Shown here piece by piece: positions 34,846 through 43,401 of a stretch of DNA of 64,000 nt. A program made the position numbers and the translations under genes. The notes under the pieces are model-generated. The model worked only from the letters and a program-made list of their open reading frames with translations, was not told the origin of the DNA and did not search any database. Origin of the DNA: Arthrobacter_H sp030452125 (lineage in GTDB: Bacteria > Actinomycetota > Actinomycetes > Actinomycetales > Micrococcaceae); NCBI GenBank assembly GCA_052379645.1, contig JBQSYU010000013.1; one strand, written 5' to 3'. Within the stretch, counting starts at the first letter, position 1. Each line of letters opens with the position of its first letter.

Positions 34846-34859
34846 GGTGGGCGCCCACC
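34846..34859. promoter_or_regulatory. 14-base palindrome in divergent promoter
   Basis: GGTGGGCGCCCACC, perfectly self-complementary, between the SDR gene and ynfA-like gene. It could be an operator; being all but two bases G/C, its chance frequency in this genome is not negligible. Confidence 0.3.
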
Positions 34860-34897
34860 CAACTCCGGGGAAGGGGGGCGTCGGTCAGACTGGAGGC

Positions 34898-35236
34898 ATG
34901 ACCATCACGAAATCCATCGTCCTCTTCGCCCTGGCAGCCGTCGCCGAAATCGGTGGCGCCTGGCTGATCTGGCAGGCCGTACGCGAGGACCGGGCCTGGT
35001 GGCTCGCCGGCCTCGGGGTCATGGCCCTCGGTGTCTACGGGTTCGTGGCGACCTTGCAGCCCGAGGCGAACTTCGGGCGGATCCTGGCTGCTTATGGCGG
35101 AGTGTTCGTCGCCGGTTCCCTGCTCTGGGGGATGGCCTTCGACGGGTTCCGTCCCGATCGGTGGGACCTCGTGGGGGCGGCGATCTGCCTGGTGGGCGTC
35201 GCGGTCATCATGTTCGTTCCGCGCACGGGAAACTAG
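34898..35236 (+). CDS. YnfA/UPF0060 family membrane protein
   Basis: 112 aa integral membrane protein with four hydrophobic segments, the exact plan of the family, distantly related to small multidrug transporters. Family hallmarks: VAEIGGAWLIWQ (about 15-26), ALGVYGFVATLQPEANFGRILAAYGGVFVAGSL and WDLVGAAICLVGVAVIM. ATG 34898 follows TGGAGG. Function is not firmly known. Confidence 0.9.
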   Translation: MTITKSIVLFALAAVAEIGGAWLIWQAVREDRAWWLAGLGVMALGVYGFVATLQPEANFGRILAAYGGVFVAGSLLWGMAFDGFRPDRWDLVGAAICLVGVAVIMFVPRTGN

Positions 35237-35292
35237 GAGGCCCCCGGGGCCTGGCCGAGGCCGCTCCCGACCGCCGGGAACACCGGTCCCCG

Positions 35293-35395
35293 GGTGACCT
35301 CCCGTGACGGCGGAAGACCGAAGGTGACACCCGAGGGGCGTGGTGGCGGGCCGGTGACCGGGGAGGGGCGCCATGTTTCGTCACGGGAGGTCACC
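35293..35395. repeat. 17-base perfect inverted repeat, 69 bases apart
   Basis: GGTGACCTCCCGTGACG (35293-35309) and its exact complement CGTCACGGGAGGTCACC (35379-35395). GGTGAC recurs at 35333 and 35353 inside the loop. The rest of the 279-base gap 35237-35515 shows no gene. It could be a structured leader of the downstream flavin oxidoreductase or a dispersed genomic repeat. Confidence 0.7.
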
Positions 35396-35515
35396 GACCG
35401 TCAAGCCTGTCGGGGACCGAGGGACGGACGGATAGCTTCGGTCGGGAGGCCCCGATCGCGGGCTTCCGAATCGTTCCCCCCGGCGCCGCCTGGCGCCCGA
35501 TCCGCAGGAGGGCCC

Positions 35516-36853
35516 ATGAGCCAGCAGACCGTTAAACCCACCGCCGCAGCGGCAGGACAGCCCACCTTCGCCGAACCGGGGCGCCCCGCGGCGGTCATCC
35601 ACCCCGTAGCCCGACTCGAAACGACCCTGCCGCAGTACCAACAGCTGGCCGCCCGTTTCCGACCGCTCTTCGCTGGGATCGCCGCGGAATCCTCTGCCCG
35701 TGAAAAGGACCACCAGCTCCCGGTGGCGCAGATCCGGGAACTGGCCGCGGCCGGGTTCGGGGCCCTGCGGGTGGCCGTGGAGGACGGCGGCTTCGGAGCC
35801 AGCCTGCCGCAACTCTTCGCCCTGTTGACCGAACTGGCGGCCGCCGACTCGAACATCCCCCAGGCCCTGCGCGCCCACTTCGCCTTCGTCGAGGACCGGA
35901 TCCTGGCCGAGCCCGGTGAAGCCCGTGATCGATGGTTGCGCCGTTTCGTGCGCGGTGAACTGGTCGGCAACGCCTGGACCGAGGTCGGAGCCGTCGAAGT
36001 CGGGCAGGTCCAGACCACCGTGGACCCGGCCCCCGAGCTGGGCCCCGGCCTCTTCCGGGTCAACGGGACCAAGTACTACTCGACCGGCAGCATCTTCGCC
36101 GACTGGATCGATGTCTACTCCGAACGCACCGACACCGGCCGTCGGGTCATCGCCGCCGTCGATGCCCACCAGGCTGGGGTGCGCCACCACGATGACTGGG
36201 ATGGTTTCGGCCAGCAGACCACCGGCTCGGGAACCTCGATCTTCGTCGACGCCGTCGTGCGCCAGGAGAGCCTGATCGATTTTGAAACCCGCTTCAAATA
36301 CCAGACGGCGTTCTACCAGACGGTGTTGCTGGCCGTGCAGGCCGGCAGCATCCGTGCCGCCGAACGGGAGTTCGCCGCCGAGGTCCATCGCCGTACCCGC
36401 ACCTTCAGCCATGCCGCTGCACCGGTCTGGCGCGAAGACCCGCAGATCCTGCAGATCGTCGGGGAGGTCTCCGCCGCAGGGTTCGCGGGGGAGTCCATCG
36501 TCGAACGGGTGGCCGCCTCCCTGCAGGAAGCCCACGATGCCGCAGCGGACCTCAGGGCCGGACGGATCGACACCGATCGCGAGGAAGAGCTGAACGACGG
36601 CGCCGAACTGGCCTCCGCACAGGGCCAGGTGGCGCTGACCCCGCTTTCGGTGGACGCCCTTTCGCACGCCTTCGACGCGCTGGCGGCCTCGGCCACCTCC
36701 ACGGTGAAGAACCTGGACCGGCATTGGCGCAATGCCCGCACCGCGGGGAACCACAACCCGGCGGTCTTCAAGGCCCGCCTGATCGGGGACCTGACCGTGA
36801 ACGGCACCGCCTTGCCCCGGGTGTGGGCCATCGGCAAGTCGAAGAAGCCATGA
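35516..36853 (+). CDS. Acyl-CoA dehydrogenase-like flavin oxidoreductase (DszC/SfnB type)
   Basis: 445 aa cytosolic flavoprotein of the acyl-CoA dehydrogenase superfamily, in the branch used as FMN-dependent monooxygenases in organosulfur use (DszC, SfnB). Seen: helical N-terminal domain (LAAAGFGALRVAVEDGGFG), ALRAHFAFVEDRIL, the central beta domain GNAWTEVG...NGTKYYSTGSIFADW, and a C-terminal helical domain ending NHNPAVFKARLIGD. It starts at ATG 35516 after AGGAGG. A role in sulfonate or sulfone oxidation is a family-based inference; no flavin reductase or sulfur transporter is adjacent. Confidence 0.78.
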   Translation: MSQQTVKPTAAAAGQPTFAEPGRPAAVIHPVARLETTLPQYQQLAARFRPLFAGIAAESSAREKDHQLPVAQIRELAAAGFGALRVAVEDGGFGASLPQLFALLTELAAADSNIPQALRAHFAFVEDRILAEPGEARDRWLRRFVRGELVGNAWTEVGAVEVGQVQTTVDPAPELGPGLFRVNGTKYYSTGSIFADWIDVYSERTDTGRRVIAAVDAHQAGVRHHDDWDGFGQQTTGSGTSIFVDAVVRQESLIDFETRFKYQTAFYQTVLLAVQAGSIRAAEREFAAEVHRRTRTFSHAAAPVWREDPQILQIVGEVSAAGFAGESIVERVAASLQEAHDAAADLRAGRIDTDREEELNDGAELASAQGQVALTPLSVDALSHAFDALAASATSTVKNLDRHWRNARTAGNHNPAVFKARLIGDLTVNGTALPRVWAIGKSKKP

Positions 36854-37167
36854 TCACCACCGGATCATTGATTACGCATCATCTTTACAGCCTAATCAAG
36901 TAAGGCTAGGCTAATTCTGCTTGGTTGAAGGTGATGCCCGATGGCCGCAGACTCGTCGCAGTAGTCTGCGGCCATCGGTCTGCCAGGGGGCGCCGGTGGT
37001 GCAGGCCACCCTTCGTCCGGCATTCCGCCCCGCCACCCACCATGGGCGCCTCGAGCGATCGTCGTCCACCGGATGGTTCCGGGGGCGGCGTGGAACGGAG
37101 TTTCTTGACGTGGGCCTCGGTTTCATTACACACTGATGTGACATATCCCACGAGTCGAGGAGCGGCA
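36854..37167 (+). promoter_or_regulatory. Intergenic region with strong hairpin
   Basis: 314 bases without a convincing gene. It holds GTAAGGCTAGGCTAATTC (36898-36915), which resembles the left half of a DtxR/IdeR iron box, and then the perfect 15-base hairpin at 36939-36977. The GAGGAG ribosome site of the acyl-CoA ligase is at 37157-37162. Confidence 0.45.
36939..36977 (+). terminator. Perfect 15-base hairpin
   Basis: CGATGGCCGCAGACT / AGTCTGCGGCCATCG with a 9-base loop. It is placed 86 bases after the flavin oxidoreductase stop and 190 before the next start, so terminator is the simplest reading; there is no T-tract and the AT-rich promoter-like stretch lies before it, so a transcribed leader structure is also possible. 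Confidence 0.5.
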
Positions 37168-38706
37168 ATGTTCGCCACCCTGTCAGTTGCCGCCATCGTC
37201 GCGGAATCCGCCCAACGCTTCGGCGACCGCCCGGCCATGACGTTGGCGGGGGAAACCGTGAGCTATGCGCAGCTATGGGACCAGACCCGCGCCTACGCCG
37301 GTGCGCTGCGTGATCGTGGCATCGGCCCCGGCTCCCGGGTGGCCGTATTGATCCCCAACGTCATCGACTTCGCCCGCACCTACTATGCGGTGCTGGCCCT
37401 GGGCGCGACCGTCGTGCCCGTGCACGCCCTCTTGAAGCGCCACGAAATCGAATACATCCTCAACGACGCCGAGGCCTCCCTGCTGGTCTGTGCGGCCCCG
37501 CTGCTCGGTGAAGGTGCGAAGGCCGCCGCGGCATCCGACGTCGATGTGGTGACCGTTCTCGCCCCGGAAGGCGAGGGGCCGGACCGCCTCGAAGACCTCG
37601 CGGGTCAGGCAACACCCATCGACACCTACCTGCCGATGCGCCCCGACGACAACGCGACGATCCTCTACACCTCGGGCACCACCGGCAAACCCAAGGGGGC
37701 ATTGGGCTGCCACTTCGCCCTCCTGGAGCAGGTCAATGTGCTGCTGACCAGCACCTTCGACTACCGCGAGGGGGACCGCGTCTTCGGCGGATTGCCGCTG
37801 TTTCACACCTTCGGACAGACCGTGGTGCTCAATGCCGGGCTCCGCGCCGGAGCGGAGATCATGCTGCTGCCCAAGTTCACCCCGGCCGCCGCCTTGGATC
37901 TGCTGCTGGACAACGACGTGGATATCTTCTGCGGGGTGCCCACCATGTACATGGGACTGCTCCAGGCTCATCGGGACCGCCCGGAGAAGCCGGCCAAACT
38001 GCGTTACGCAGTGTCCGGCGGCTCCGCGTTGTCGGTGGCAGCACTGCACAACTTCGAGGAGGCCTTCGGCGCACCGGTCCATGAGGGCTGGGGGCTGACC
38101 GAGACCTCACCGGTGGCCGCCTTCAACCACGTGGGCGACGTGCCGGTTCCCGGCAGTGTCGGCAAGGCCATCTGGGGTGTGGATATCGAGGTCGCCCGTC
38201 CCGAGGTGGCCGAATCCATCGAATTCCTGCCCCGCGGAGAGCTGGGCGAGTTCGTGGTCCGCGGACACAACCTCTTTTCCGGCTACCTCAACCGCCCCGA
38301 GGCCACCGCAGAAGCGGTCGTCGACGGCTGGTTCCGTACCGGAGACCTGGGGACCAAGGACGACGACGGCATCCTGCGGATCATGGACCGCAAGAAGGAA
38401 ATGATCCTGCGCAACGGCTACAACGTGTATCCACGCGAGGTGGAGGAGTTCCTGATGGAACATCCAGACATCGACAGCGTTGCCGTCTTCGGCGTGGAGG
38501 ATGCAACCCACGGCCAGGAGGTCGCGGCAGCGGTCTCGTTGGTCCCGGGTAGCAAGCTCACCGCCGACGACATCCGCGCCTACGCCAAGGACGGGGTGGC
38601 AGCCTATAAGTACCCGCGGATAGTGCAGATCGTCTCCGAGTTCCCGGTCGGACCCAGCGGCAAGATCCTCAAACGCGAACTCGTCGCCCAATACTCCAAG
38701 GAGTAA
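37168..38706 (+). CDS. Long-chain acyl-CoA ligase (AMP-forming)
   Basis: Adenylate-forming ligase converting a carboxylic acid to its CoA ester; 512 aa from ATG 37168 (GAGGAG five bases upstream). P-loop YTSGTTGKPKG at 167-177, the A5 motif GWGLTETSP, A7 GWFRTGDLGTKDDDG, hinge DRKKEMILRNGYNVYPREVE, and the catalytic lysine in GPSGKILKREL near the C-terminus. Probably long-chain or aromatic acid specific; the substrate cannot be read from the sequence. Monocistronic. Confidence 0.9.
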   Translation: MFATLSVAAIVAESAQRFGDRPAMTLAGETVSYAQLWDQTRAYAGALRDRGIGPGSRVAVLIPNVIDFARTYYAVLALGATVVPVHALLKRHEIEYILNDAEASLLVCAAPLLGEGAKAAAASDVDVVTVLAPEGEGPDRLEDLAGQATPIDTYLPMRPDDNATILYTSGTTGKPKGALGCHFALLEQVNVLLTSTFDYREGDRVFGGLPLFHTFGQTVVLNAGLRAGAEIMLLPKFTPAAALDLLLDNDVDIFCGVPTMYMGLLQAHRDRPEKPAKLRYAVSGGSALSVAALHNFEEAFGAPVHEGWGLTETSPVAAFNHVGDVPVPGSVGKAIWGVDIEVARPEVAESIEFLPRGELGEFVVRGHNLFSGYLNRPEATAEAVVDGWFRTGDLGTKDDDGILRIMDRKKEMILRNGYNVYPREVEEFLMEHPDIDSVAVFGVEDATHGQEVAAAVSLVPGSKLTADDIRAYAKDGVAAYKYPRIVQIVSEFPVGPSGKILKRELVAQYSKE

Positions 38707-38745
38707 GGACGCAGCGAACGACCGGTGGGGCAGGGGTACAGCGGG

Positions 38746-40191
38746 TTACCTGTTCCGTCCGGGGTTTTTGGCTATCCACGCCCGACGAACCCGGGCCAGG
38801 AGGCCGGTGGCCAAGCTCATCGGCGGGGCAGCCAACCGGGCCTGGACATCCTCGAGTGCCGCGTCGCGTAGCGCCTCGGAATAGGTCGGATACGGATGGA
38901 TCGTCCCGGCAACCTCCGAGGCACTCAGTCTGGAGTGCACCGCCAAGGTCAGCTCGGCCAGGGTGTCCCCGGCCCGGGGCCCCACGATGGTCCCTCCGAC
39001 GAGCTTGCCCCGCCGATCCACGACGACCTGCGTATAACCCTGCGTCTGGCCGGCGGTGATGGCCCGATCGAGTTCGCCATGCCAGCTGGTATGCACCCGG
39101 TCACCGGGTTGGGACGCGGCGCCGCGTCCGACGGCTGCGACTTCGGGTGAGGTGAAGGTGACGCGGGGCACGACGGCGGGGATCCTGCGGCGCAGGCCCA
39201 GCGCCGCATTGGAGGCAGCGACGCTCCCGTGCAAGCCCGCCACGTGGGTGAAGTCCTCGTAGGCGGTGATATCGCCCGCGGCACGAATGAGCGGGTTCGA
39301 GGTGCGCAAGGTGGCATCGGTGAGAACGTGTCCGCGCGTATCCAGCTTCACGCCGATGGTTTCCAGCCCGAGTCCGGAGGTCCGGGGGCTGCGGCCGGTG
39401 GCCAGGAGCACCAGGTGGGCGACGACGTCTTCTCCGGTGTCCAAATGCAAAGTGGCATCGTCGGGACCACCGGTGGCTTCGGTGATGGCCGCCTCCTCCA
39501 GGATCCGTGTCCCGTCGTCCTGCAGGCTCCGGCGCAGGATATCCGCTGCCTCGAGGTCTTCCTTGGGCAGCAGGCGCGAGCGGACCACCAGGGTCACGGC
39601 AGATCCGAGTCGGGCGAAGGCCTGACCGATTTCACAAGCGATGGGTCCGCCTCCCACGACGACCAACCGATCCGGCAGCTCGGTGACATCCCAGATGCTG
39701 TCAGAGGTCACTGTCAGGCACGGATCGAGGCCCGGAATCAGCGGAGCGGAAGGCGCGCTGCCGGTGGCCAGTAGGGCCTGCCGAAAGCGGATGGTTCGCC
39801 CATCGACGTCGGCCCGGCCGGGACCGCGGAACACCAGTGTTCCCTGCATGACCTCGACGCCCGCGGCCCCCAATGCCTCCGGGGTATCTCCCGGTTCGAT
39901 CGTGGCGATTGCCGCAGCGATCCGTTCGCGCGCCGTGCCGAATTCCAGGCGCTGCCCGCCCGAGCGGTGGCCCTGCACCGATTCCTCGGCAGAGGAAAGC
40001 AAGGTCTTCGAGGGGACACATCCGGTGTACAGGCAGTCTCCTCCGGGACGCGCACGCTCCACGAGGAGCGTTTTGACGCCGAAACCGGCAGCGGTCTTCG
40101 CGCCGACGATCCCCGCCGAGCCTCCACCAACCACCAGGAACTCGATGGTTCGATCCTTGGGTGACATATCCAGATTTTCGAAGCGTTCCAT
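38746..40191 (-). CDS. Mercuric-reductase-like pyridine nucleotide-disulfide oxidoreductase
   Basis: FAD-dependent class I disulfide oxidoreductase, 481 aa. FAD motif VVGGGSAGI at 20-28, redox-active disulfide GGDCLYTGCVPSK (Cys53, Cys58), NAD motif VVVGGGPIACEIGQAF, and the C-terminal HPYPTYSE histidine/glutamate pair of the dimer interface. There is no extra Cys pair or HMA domain at the ends, so mercury reduction is unlikely; lipoamide dehydrogenase or related quinone/disulfide reductase is possible. The start is uncertain: ATG 40191 or 40167, neither with a strong ribosome site. Confidence 0.85.
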   Translation of the reverse strand: MERFENLDMSPKDRTIEFLVVGGGSAGIVGAKTAAGFGVKTLLVERARPGGDCLYTGCVPSKTLLSSAEESVQGHRSGGQRLEFGTARERIAAAIATIEPGDTPEALGAAGVEVMQGTLVFRGPGRADVDGRTIRFRQALLATGSAPSAPLIPGLDPCLTVTSDSIWDVTELPDRLVVVGGGPIACEIGQAFARLGSAVTLVVRSRLLPKEDLEAADILRRSLQDDGTRILEEAAITEATGGPDDATLHLDTGEDVVAHLVLLATGRSPRTSGLGLETIGVKLDTRGHVLTDATLRTSNPLIRAAGDITAYEDFTHVAGLHGSVAASNAALGLRRRIPAVVPRVTFTSPEVAAVGRGAASQPGDRVHTSWHGELDRAITAGQTQGYTQVVVDRRGKLVGGTIVGPRAGDTLAELTLAVHSRLSASEVAGTIHPYPTYSEALRDAALEDVQARLAAPPMSLATGLLARVRRAWIAKNPGRNR

Positions 40192-40488
40192 GATTGGAAT
40201 AGTACGGCCGCCGGTGCCTGAACCAGCAGGAATCCGGTAGCGGGCCTGCAGCATGACGTTGTGTAGTCCAGTTCACTGAACACCACGGTCCGCGGCGTCT
40301 AGCGTGAGGCAATCGAGGACGCACCAACGACTCCGAGAATGGATGGACCCCATGCGGGCAACAGCGCCAGAACGTCAGGGCAGAGCCTCAGCGCCTTGCG
40401 GGCGCCTCCTGCTGACTGACACCGCGGGGCAATCCCCGGACGCTGACATCAACCCCCGCGTTGCCGGGCGTTCGTTCGAGGTGCGACC
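40192..40488. promoter_or_regulatory. Divergent promoter region with GTTCACTGAAC palindrome
   Basis: 297-base gap between the flavoprotein gene (leftward) and the Crp-family gene (rightward). GTTCA-C-TGAAC at 40271-40281 is a perfect palindrome, possibly an operator. No gene is convincing here. Confidence 0.4.
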
Positions 40489-41277
40489 ATGACCGATAAC
40501 TGCTCGCTCGAAATGACGGCAGCCGTTCCGGGCGATCTGCGCCCGTGGGCACCACGCCAACGAGAGGCCGAACCACTAGTGCCCGAGCTCTACGAACACT
40601 TCAGTTGCCTGCGCGAGGTCGATCTCTTCGCCGACCTTTCGGCCGCTGAAATTGCTGCCATGGACCGCATGCTTCCCCCACGGACCTATGATCGGGGCAC
40701 AGTGCTGTTCAGCCCCGGTGAACCGGCGATGGAGCTCTTCGTGCTCAAATCCGGTCGGGTGAGGATCTTCCGCGTCGCCGAGGACGGCAAGGCGCTGACG
40801 ATGGCCATCCTGGAACCAGGCGCGGTGTTCGGTGAAATGCTGCTGGTGGGCCAGCGCATGTATGACAACTACGCGGAAGCAATCGAGACCTCGAAGGTCT
40901 GCACGCTCAGCGTCGGCCAGGTCGAGGGACAACTGCTGGCTGACCCCCGCATCGCCGTCCGCGTATCACGTTTGCTCGGCGAACAGGTGGCCAGACTGGA
41001 GCAACGGCTCACCGATCTGGCACTGCTGCCGCTCTCGGCACAAGTGGCCTCCACGCTGCTCAAACTCGACGACGCCACCGGGCCACCGCGTTTCGGCCAG
41101 CACCGGACCATTCGTTTGACACACGAACAACTGGCTGGATTGCTCGGTGCCTCCCGGGAGGCGACCAGCAAGATCATGTCCGAATTCGCCGCCGGCGGGA
41201 TTCTGCGCCAGGGACGGGGGCGGCTGAGCCTTCTTGACCGACCCCGGCTGGACCGTGCCGCCCGCGGCGTGATGTAG
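40489..41277 (+). CDS. Crp/Fnr family transcriptional regulator
   Basis: 262 aa. N-terminal cyclic-nucleotide-binding-type beta-roll from about 40 to 150 (LFADLSAAEIAAMDRMLPPR, LFSPGEPAMELFVLKSGRVRI, EPGAVFGEML), a dimer helix, and a C-terminal winged helix (LTHEQLAGLLGASREATSKIMSEF). Only three cysteines and no N-terminal cluster of four, so it is not an Fe-S FNR. An N-terminal extension of about 30 residues is present. Downstream, after 56 bases, lies the YnjB-like transporter operon, which it may control. Confidence 0.88.
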   Translation: MTDNCSLEMTAAVPGDLRPWAPRQREAEPLVPELYEHFSCLREVDLFADLSAAEIAAMDRMLPPRTYDRGTVLFSPGEPAMELFVLKSGRVRIFRVAEDGKALTMAILEPGAVFGEMLLVGQRMYDNYAEAIETSKVCTLSVGQVEGQLLADPRIAVRVSRLLGEQVARLEQRLTDLALLPLSAQVASTLLKLDDATGPPRFGQHRTIRLTHEQLAGLLGASREATSKIMSEFAAGGILRQGRGRLSLLDRPRLDRAARGVM

Positions 41278-41333
41278 ACGCCGGACCGCAAGCCCGCCCA
41301 CCGTGCCCCATCCGAAAAGGACAGCTGCTCCGA

Positions 41334-42581
41334 ATGAAAGACATGAGCTCCTGGAGCCGCCGAAAGTTTCTGGCCGCCGCCGTTATGACCGGTACCGTCG
41401 CCGGGCTCTCGGCCTGCTCTGGCGCCGCTCCCACGGCCCGGACGTTCGACGATTGGGCCCAGGTCAGTGACCAGGCACGTGGCCAGACCGTGAAGTTGTG
41501 GATGTACGGCGGTGATCAGCAGGGCAACACCTACATCGACCAGCATCTGGTCCCAGCGGCCGCCGAAGTCGGCGTGAAGCTCGAGCGGGTACCGGTGGCG
41601 GACACCAAGGACGCCATGAACCGGGTGCTCAGCGAGGTCCAGGCTGGTACCACTGACGGGGCCGTTGACCTGGTGTGGGTCAATGGCGATAACTTCGGCA
41701 CCGGCAAACAGGCAGGGGCTTGGGCCTGCGGGTGGACCTCGCTGCTGCCGAACATGGCACTGACGGCGCCCCAGGACCCGCTGCTGACGAACGATTTCGG
41801 CACCCCGGTCGAAGACTGCGAGGCACCGTGGAACAAGGCCCAGTTCACGGTGGTCTACAACGCGGCCACCGTCGAGCGCCCGCCGGGATCCATCGCAGAG
41901 CTGTTGCAATGGGCGCGAAAGAACCCCGGACGATTCACGTATCCGGCACCTCCCGATTTCACCGGATCGGTCTTCACCCGCCAGGTCCTCAACTCGGTCT
42001 CCGGAGGATATGAGAACGTGCCCCTGGCCTTCGACCGCTCCGCCTATGAGGACCTCACTCCCGCGCTCTTCGACGCGATGTCGGAAGTGGCCCCCGCGTT
42101 ATGGCGCGAGGGACGGACCTACCCCAAAAGCGGGGAGGAACTCAATGCGCTCTTCGCCGACGGACAAGTCGACTTCACCATGACCTACGGCCCCGCAACG
42201 CTGACGAAGCTGGTCAAGGACGGTACCTACCCGCCGCAAACCACGGTGTTGGAACTCGACGGCGGCACCCTGGGCAACGCCAGCTTCCTGGCCGTCCCCG
42301 CCACCTCGGGGAACCAGGCAGGCGCCATGGTGGTCGCCAATATCGCCCTCTCGGCCGAGCAACAGGCCACCAAGGCGGACCCGCGCATCTGGGGCCAGTT
42401 CCCCGTCGTCTCCGCGGAGAGGTTGGACCATCGGCAGCAGCAGCTCTTCGAGGCGCTGCCCACCTCGAGTGTGGTTCCTGCCTACGAGGTCCTCTCCCGC
42501 AAGGCCAACCCCGAATTATCTGCCGAGTGGGTCAGCGAACTTGACCAGGGATGGCGCCGGGAGCTGCTCGGTGGGAAATAG
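41334..42581 (+). CDS. ABC transporter substrate-binding lipoprotein, YnjB-like
   Basis: 415 aa solute-binding protein. Tat motif SRRKFLAAAV at about 8-17 followed by lipobox GLSAC, so it is a Tat-exported lipoprotein anchored outside. The mature part resembles YnjB of the YnjBCD transporter (VKLWMYGGDQQGNTYIDQHLVPAAAE; DLVWVNGDNFGTGKQ; EAPWNKAQFTVVYN). The ligand is uncertain; YnjBCD is sometimes labelled a thiamine transporter on weak evidence. Overlaps the next gene by 11 bases. Confidence 0.82.
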   Translation: MKDMSSWSRRKFLAAAVMTGTVAGLSACSGAAPTARTFDDWAQVSDQARGQTVKLWMYGGDQQGNTYIDQHLVPAAAEVGVKLERVPVADTKDAMNRVLSEVQAGTTDGAVDLVWVNGDNFGTGKQAGAWACGWTSLLPNMALTAPQDPLLTNDFGTPVEDCEAPWNKAQFTVVYNAATVERPPGSIAELLQWARKNPGRFTYPAPPDFTGSVFTRQVLNSVSGGYENVPLAFDRSAYEDLTPALFDAMSEVAPALWREGRTYPKSGEELNALFADGQVDFTMTYGPATLTKLVKDGTYPPQTTVLELDGGTLGNASFLAVPATSGNQAGAMVVANIALSAEQQATKADPRIWGQFPVVSAERLDHRQQQLFEALPTSSVVPAYEVLSRKANPELSAEWVSELDQGWRRELLGGK

Positions 42582-43401
42582 AAAGGCGACCCTGCTGGTG
42601 CTTCCGGCAACGGTGATCAGCTTCTTCGTCGTGGTCGGCGGTCTACTGGCGGCCCTGATGCAAAGCCTGGGCTTGCTGCCCTTTGCGGGGCCGCCCACGC
42701 TGAACTCCAGCGCCTATCTCACGGTGGCCCCCGACCTGCCATCGGCCGTCGCACTGTCCTTCGGCATCGCCGCAGCTTCGACACTGATCGCCGTGATCTT
42801 CGGTTTCGTCACGGCCATGTTGGTGATGCGCGGACGTTTCGGCGGGCGCCTGATCGCCATGGTCTCGACCTGGAGCATCCCGTTTCCGCATCTGGTCGGT
42901 GCCGCCTCAATGGGGCTGCTGCTCGGGGATGCGGGCTTCCTCGCCCGGATCTTCGGCGCCGACTCCTGGCCCGAACTGGTGGGCGGGCCCGCCTGGATCG
43001 CGGTCATCGCGGCCTATAGCTGGAAGGAATCGGCGTTCGTCGCCCTCGTCGTGACCGGTGTCCTCCTGACCCGGGCCACCGCCTACGACGAAACGGCCGC
43101 GCTCTTGGGCGCCGGCCGATTGCGGCGCCTGCGCCATGTCCTGGTCCCGCTGAGCCTGCCCGCCCTGGGAGTTTCGGCAACGATCGTCTTCGTCTACGTT
43201 TTCGGATCCTATGAAGTGGCTTGGCTGCTGGGCCGGCCCTACCCCGAACCGCTACCGGTCATGGCCCTGCGGCTCTTCAGCTCGGCCTCATTGTCCTCAC
43301 GTCCCGAAGCGGCGGCACTGGCCGTGGTCACGACCATCGTCGCCCTGGGAGCCGCGGGCCTCGCCGCGCTGGCGCTGCGCCGGGTGCCGCTATGGCAGTG
43401 A
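42571..43401 (+). CDS. ABC transporter permease 1 (YnjC-like, first half)
   Basis: 276 aa inner-membrane permease of the binding-protein-dependent family. The start is GTG 42571, seven bases after GGGAG and inside the end of the binding-protein gene. About six hydrophobic segments; the cytoplasmic EAA loop is YDETAALLGAGRLRRLRHVLVPL. In E. coli YnjC is one fused permease; here the two halves are separate genes. Confidence 0.88.
   Translation: MGNRKATLLVLPATVISFFVVVGGLLAALMQSLGLLPFAGPPTLNSSAYLTVAPDLPSAVALSFGIAAASTLIAVIFGFVTAMLVMRGRFGGRLIAMVSTWSIPFPHLVGAASMGLLLGDAGFLARIFGADSWPELVGGPAWIAVIAAYSWKESAFVALVVTGVLLTRATAYDETAALLGAGRLRRLRHVLVPLSLPALGVSATIVFVYVFGSYEVAWLLGRPYPEPLPVMALRLFSSASLSSRPEAAALAVVTTIVALGAAGLAALALRRVPLWQ

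Noticed and set aside
35237..35515. SAM riboswitch in front of the DszC/SfnB-like gene
   Set aside because: The inverted repeat does not reproduce the conserved core of the SAM riboswitch classes I know; kept as an unexplained repeat.
38746..40191. Mercury resistance gene merA
   Set aside because: The C-terminal vicinal cysteines and the N-terminal HMA domain of MerA are absent and no mer genes are adjacent.
40489..41277. FNR oxygen sensor for the nitrate reductase operon
   Set aside because: The N-terminus lacks the cysteine cluster needed for an Fe-S centre, and no FNR palindrome precedes narG.
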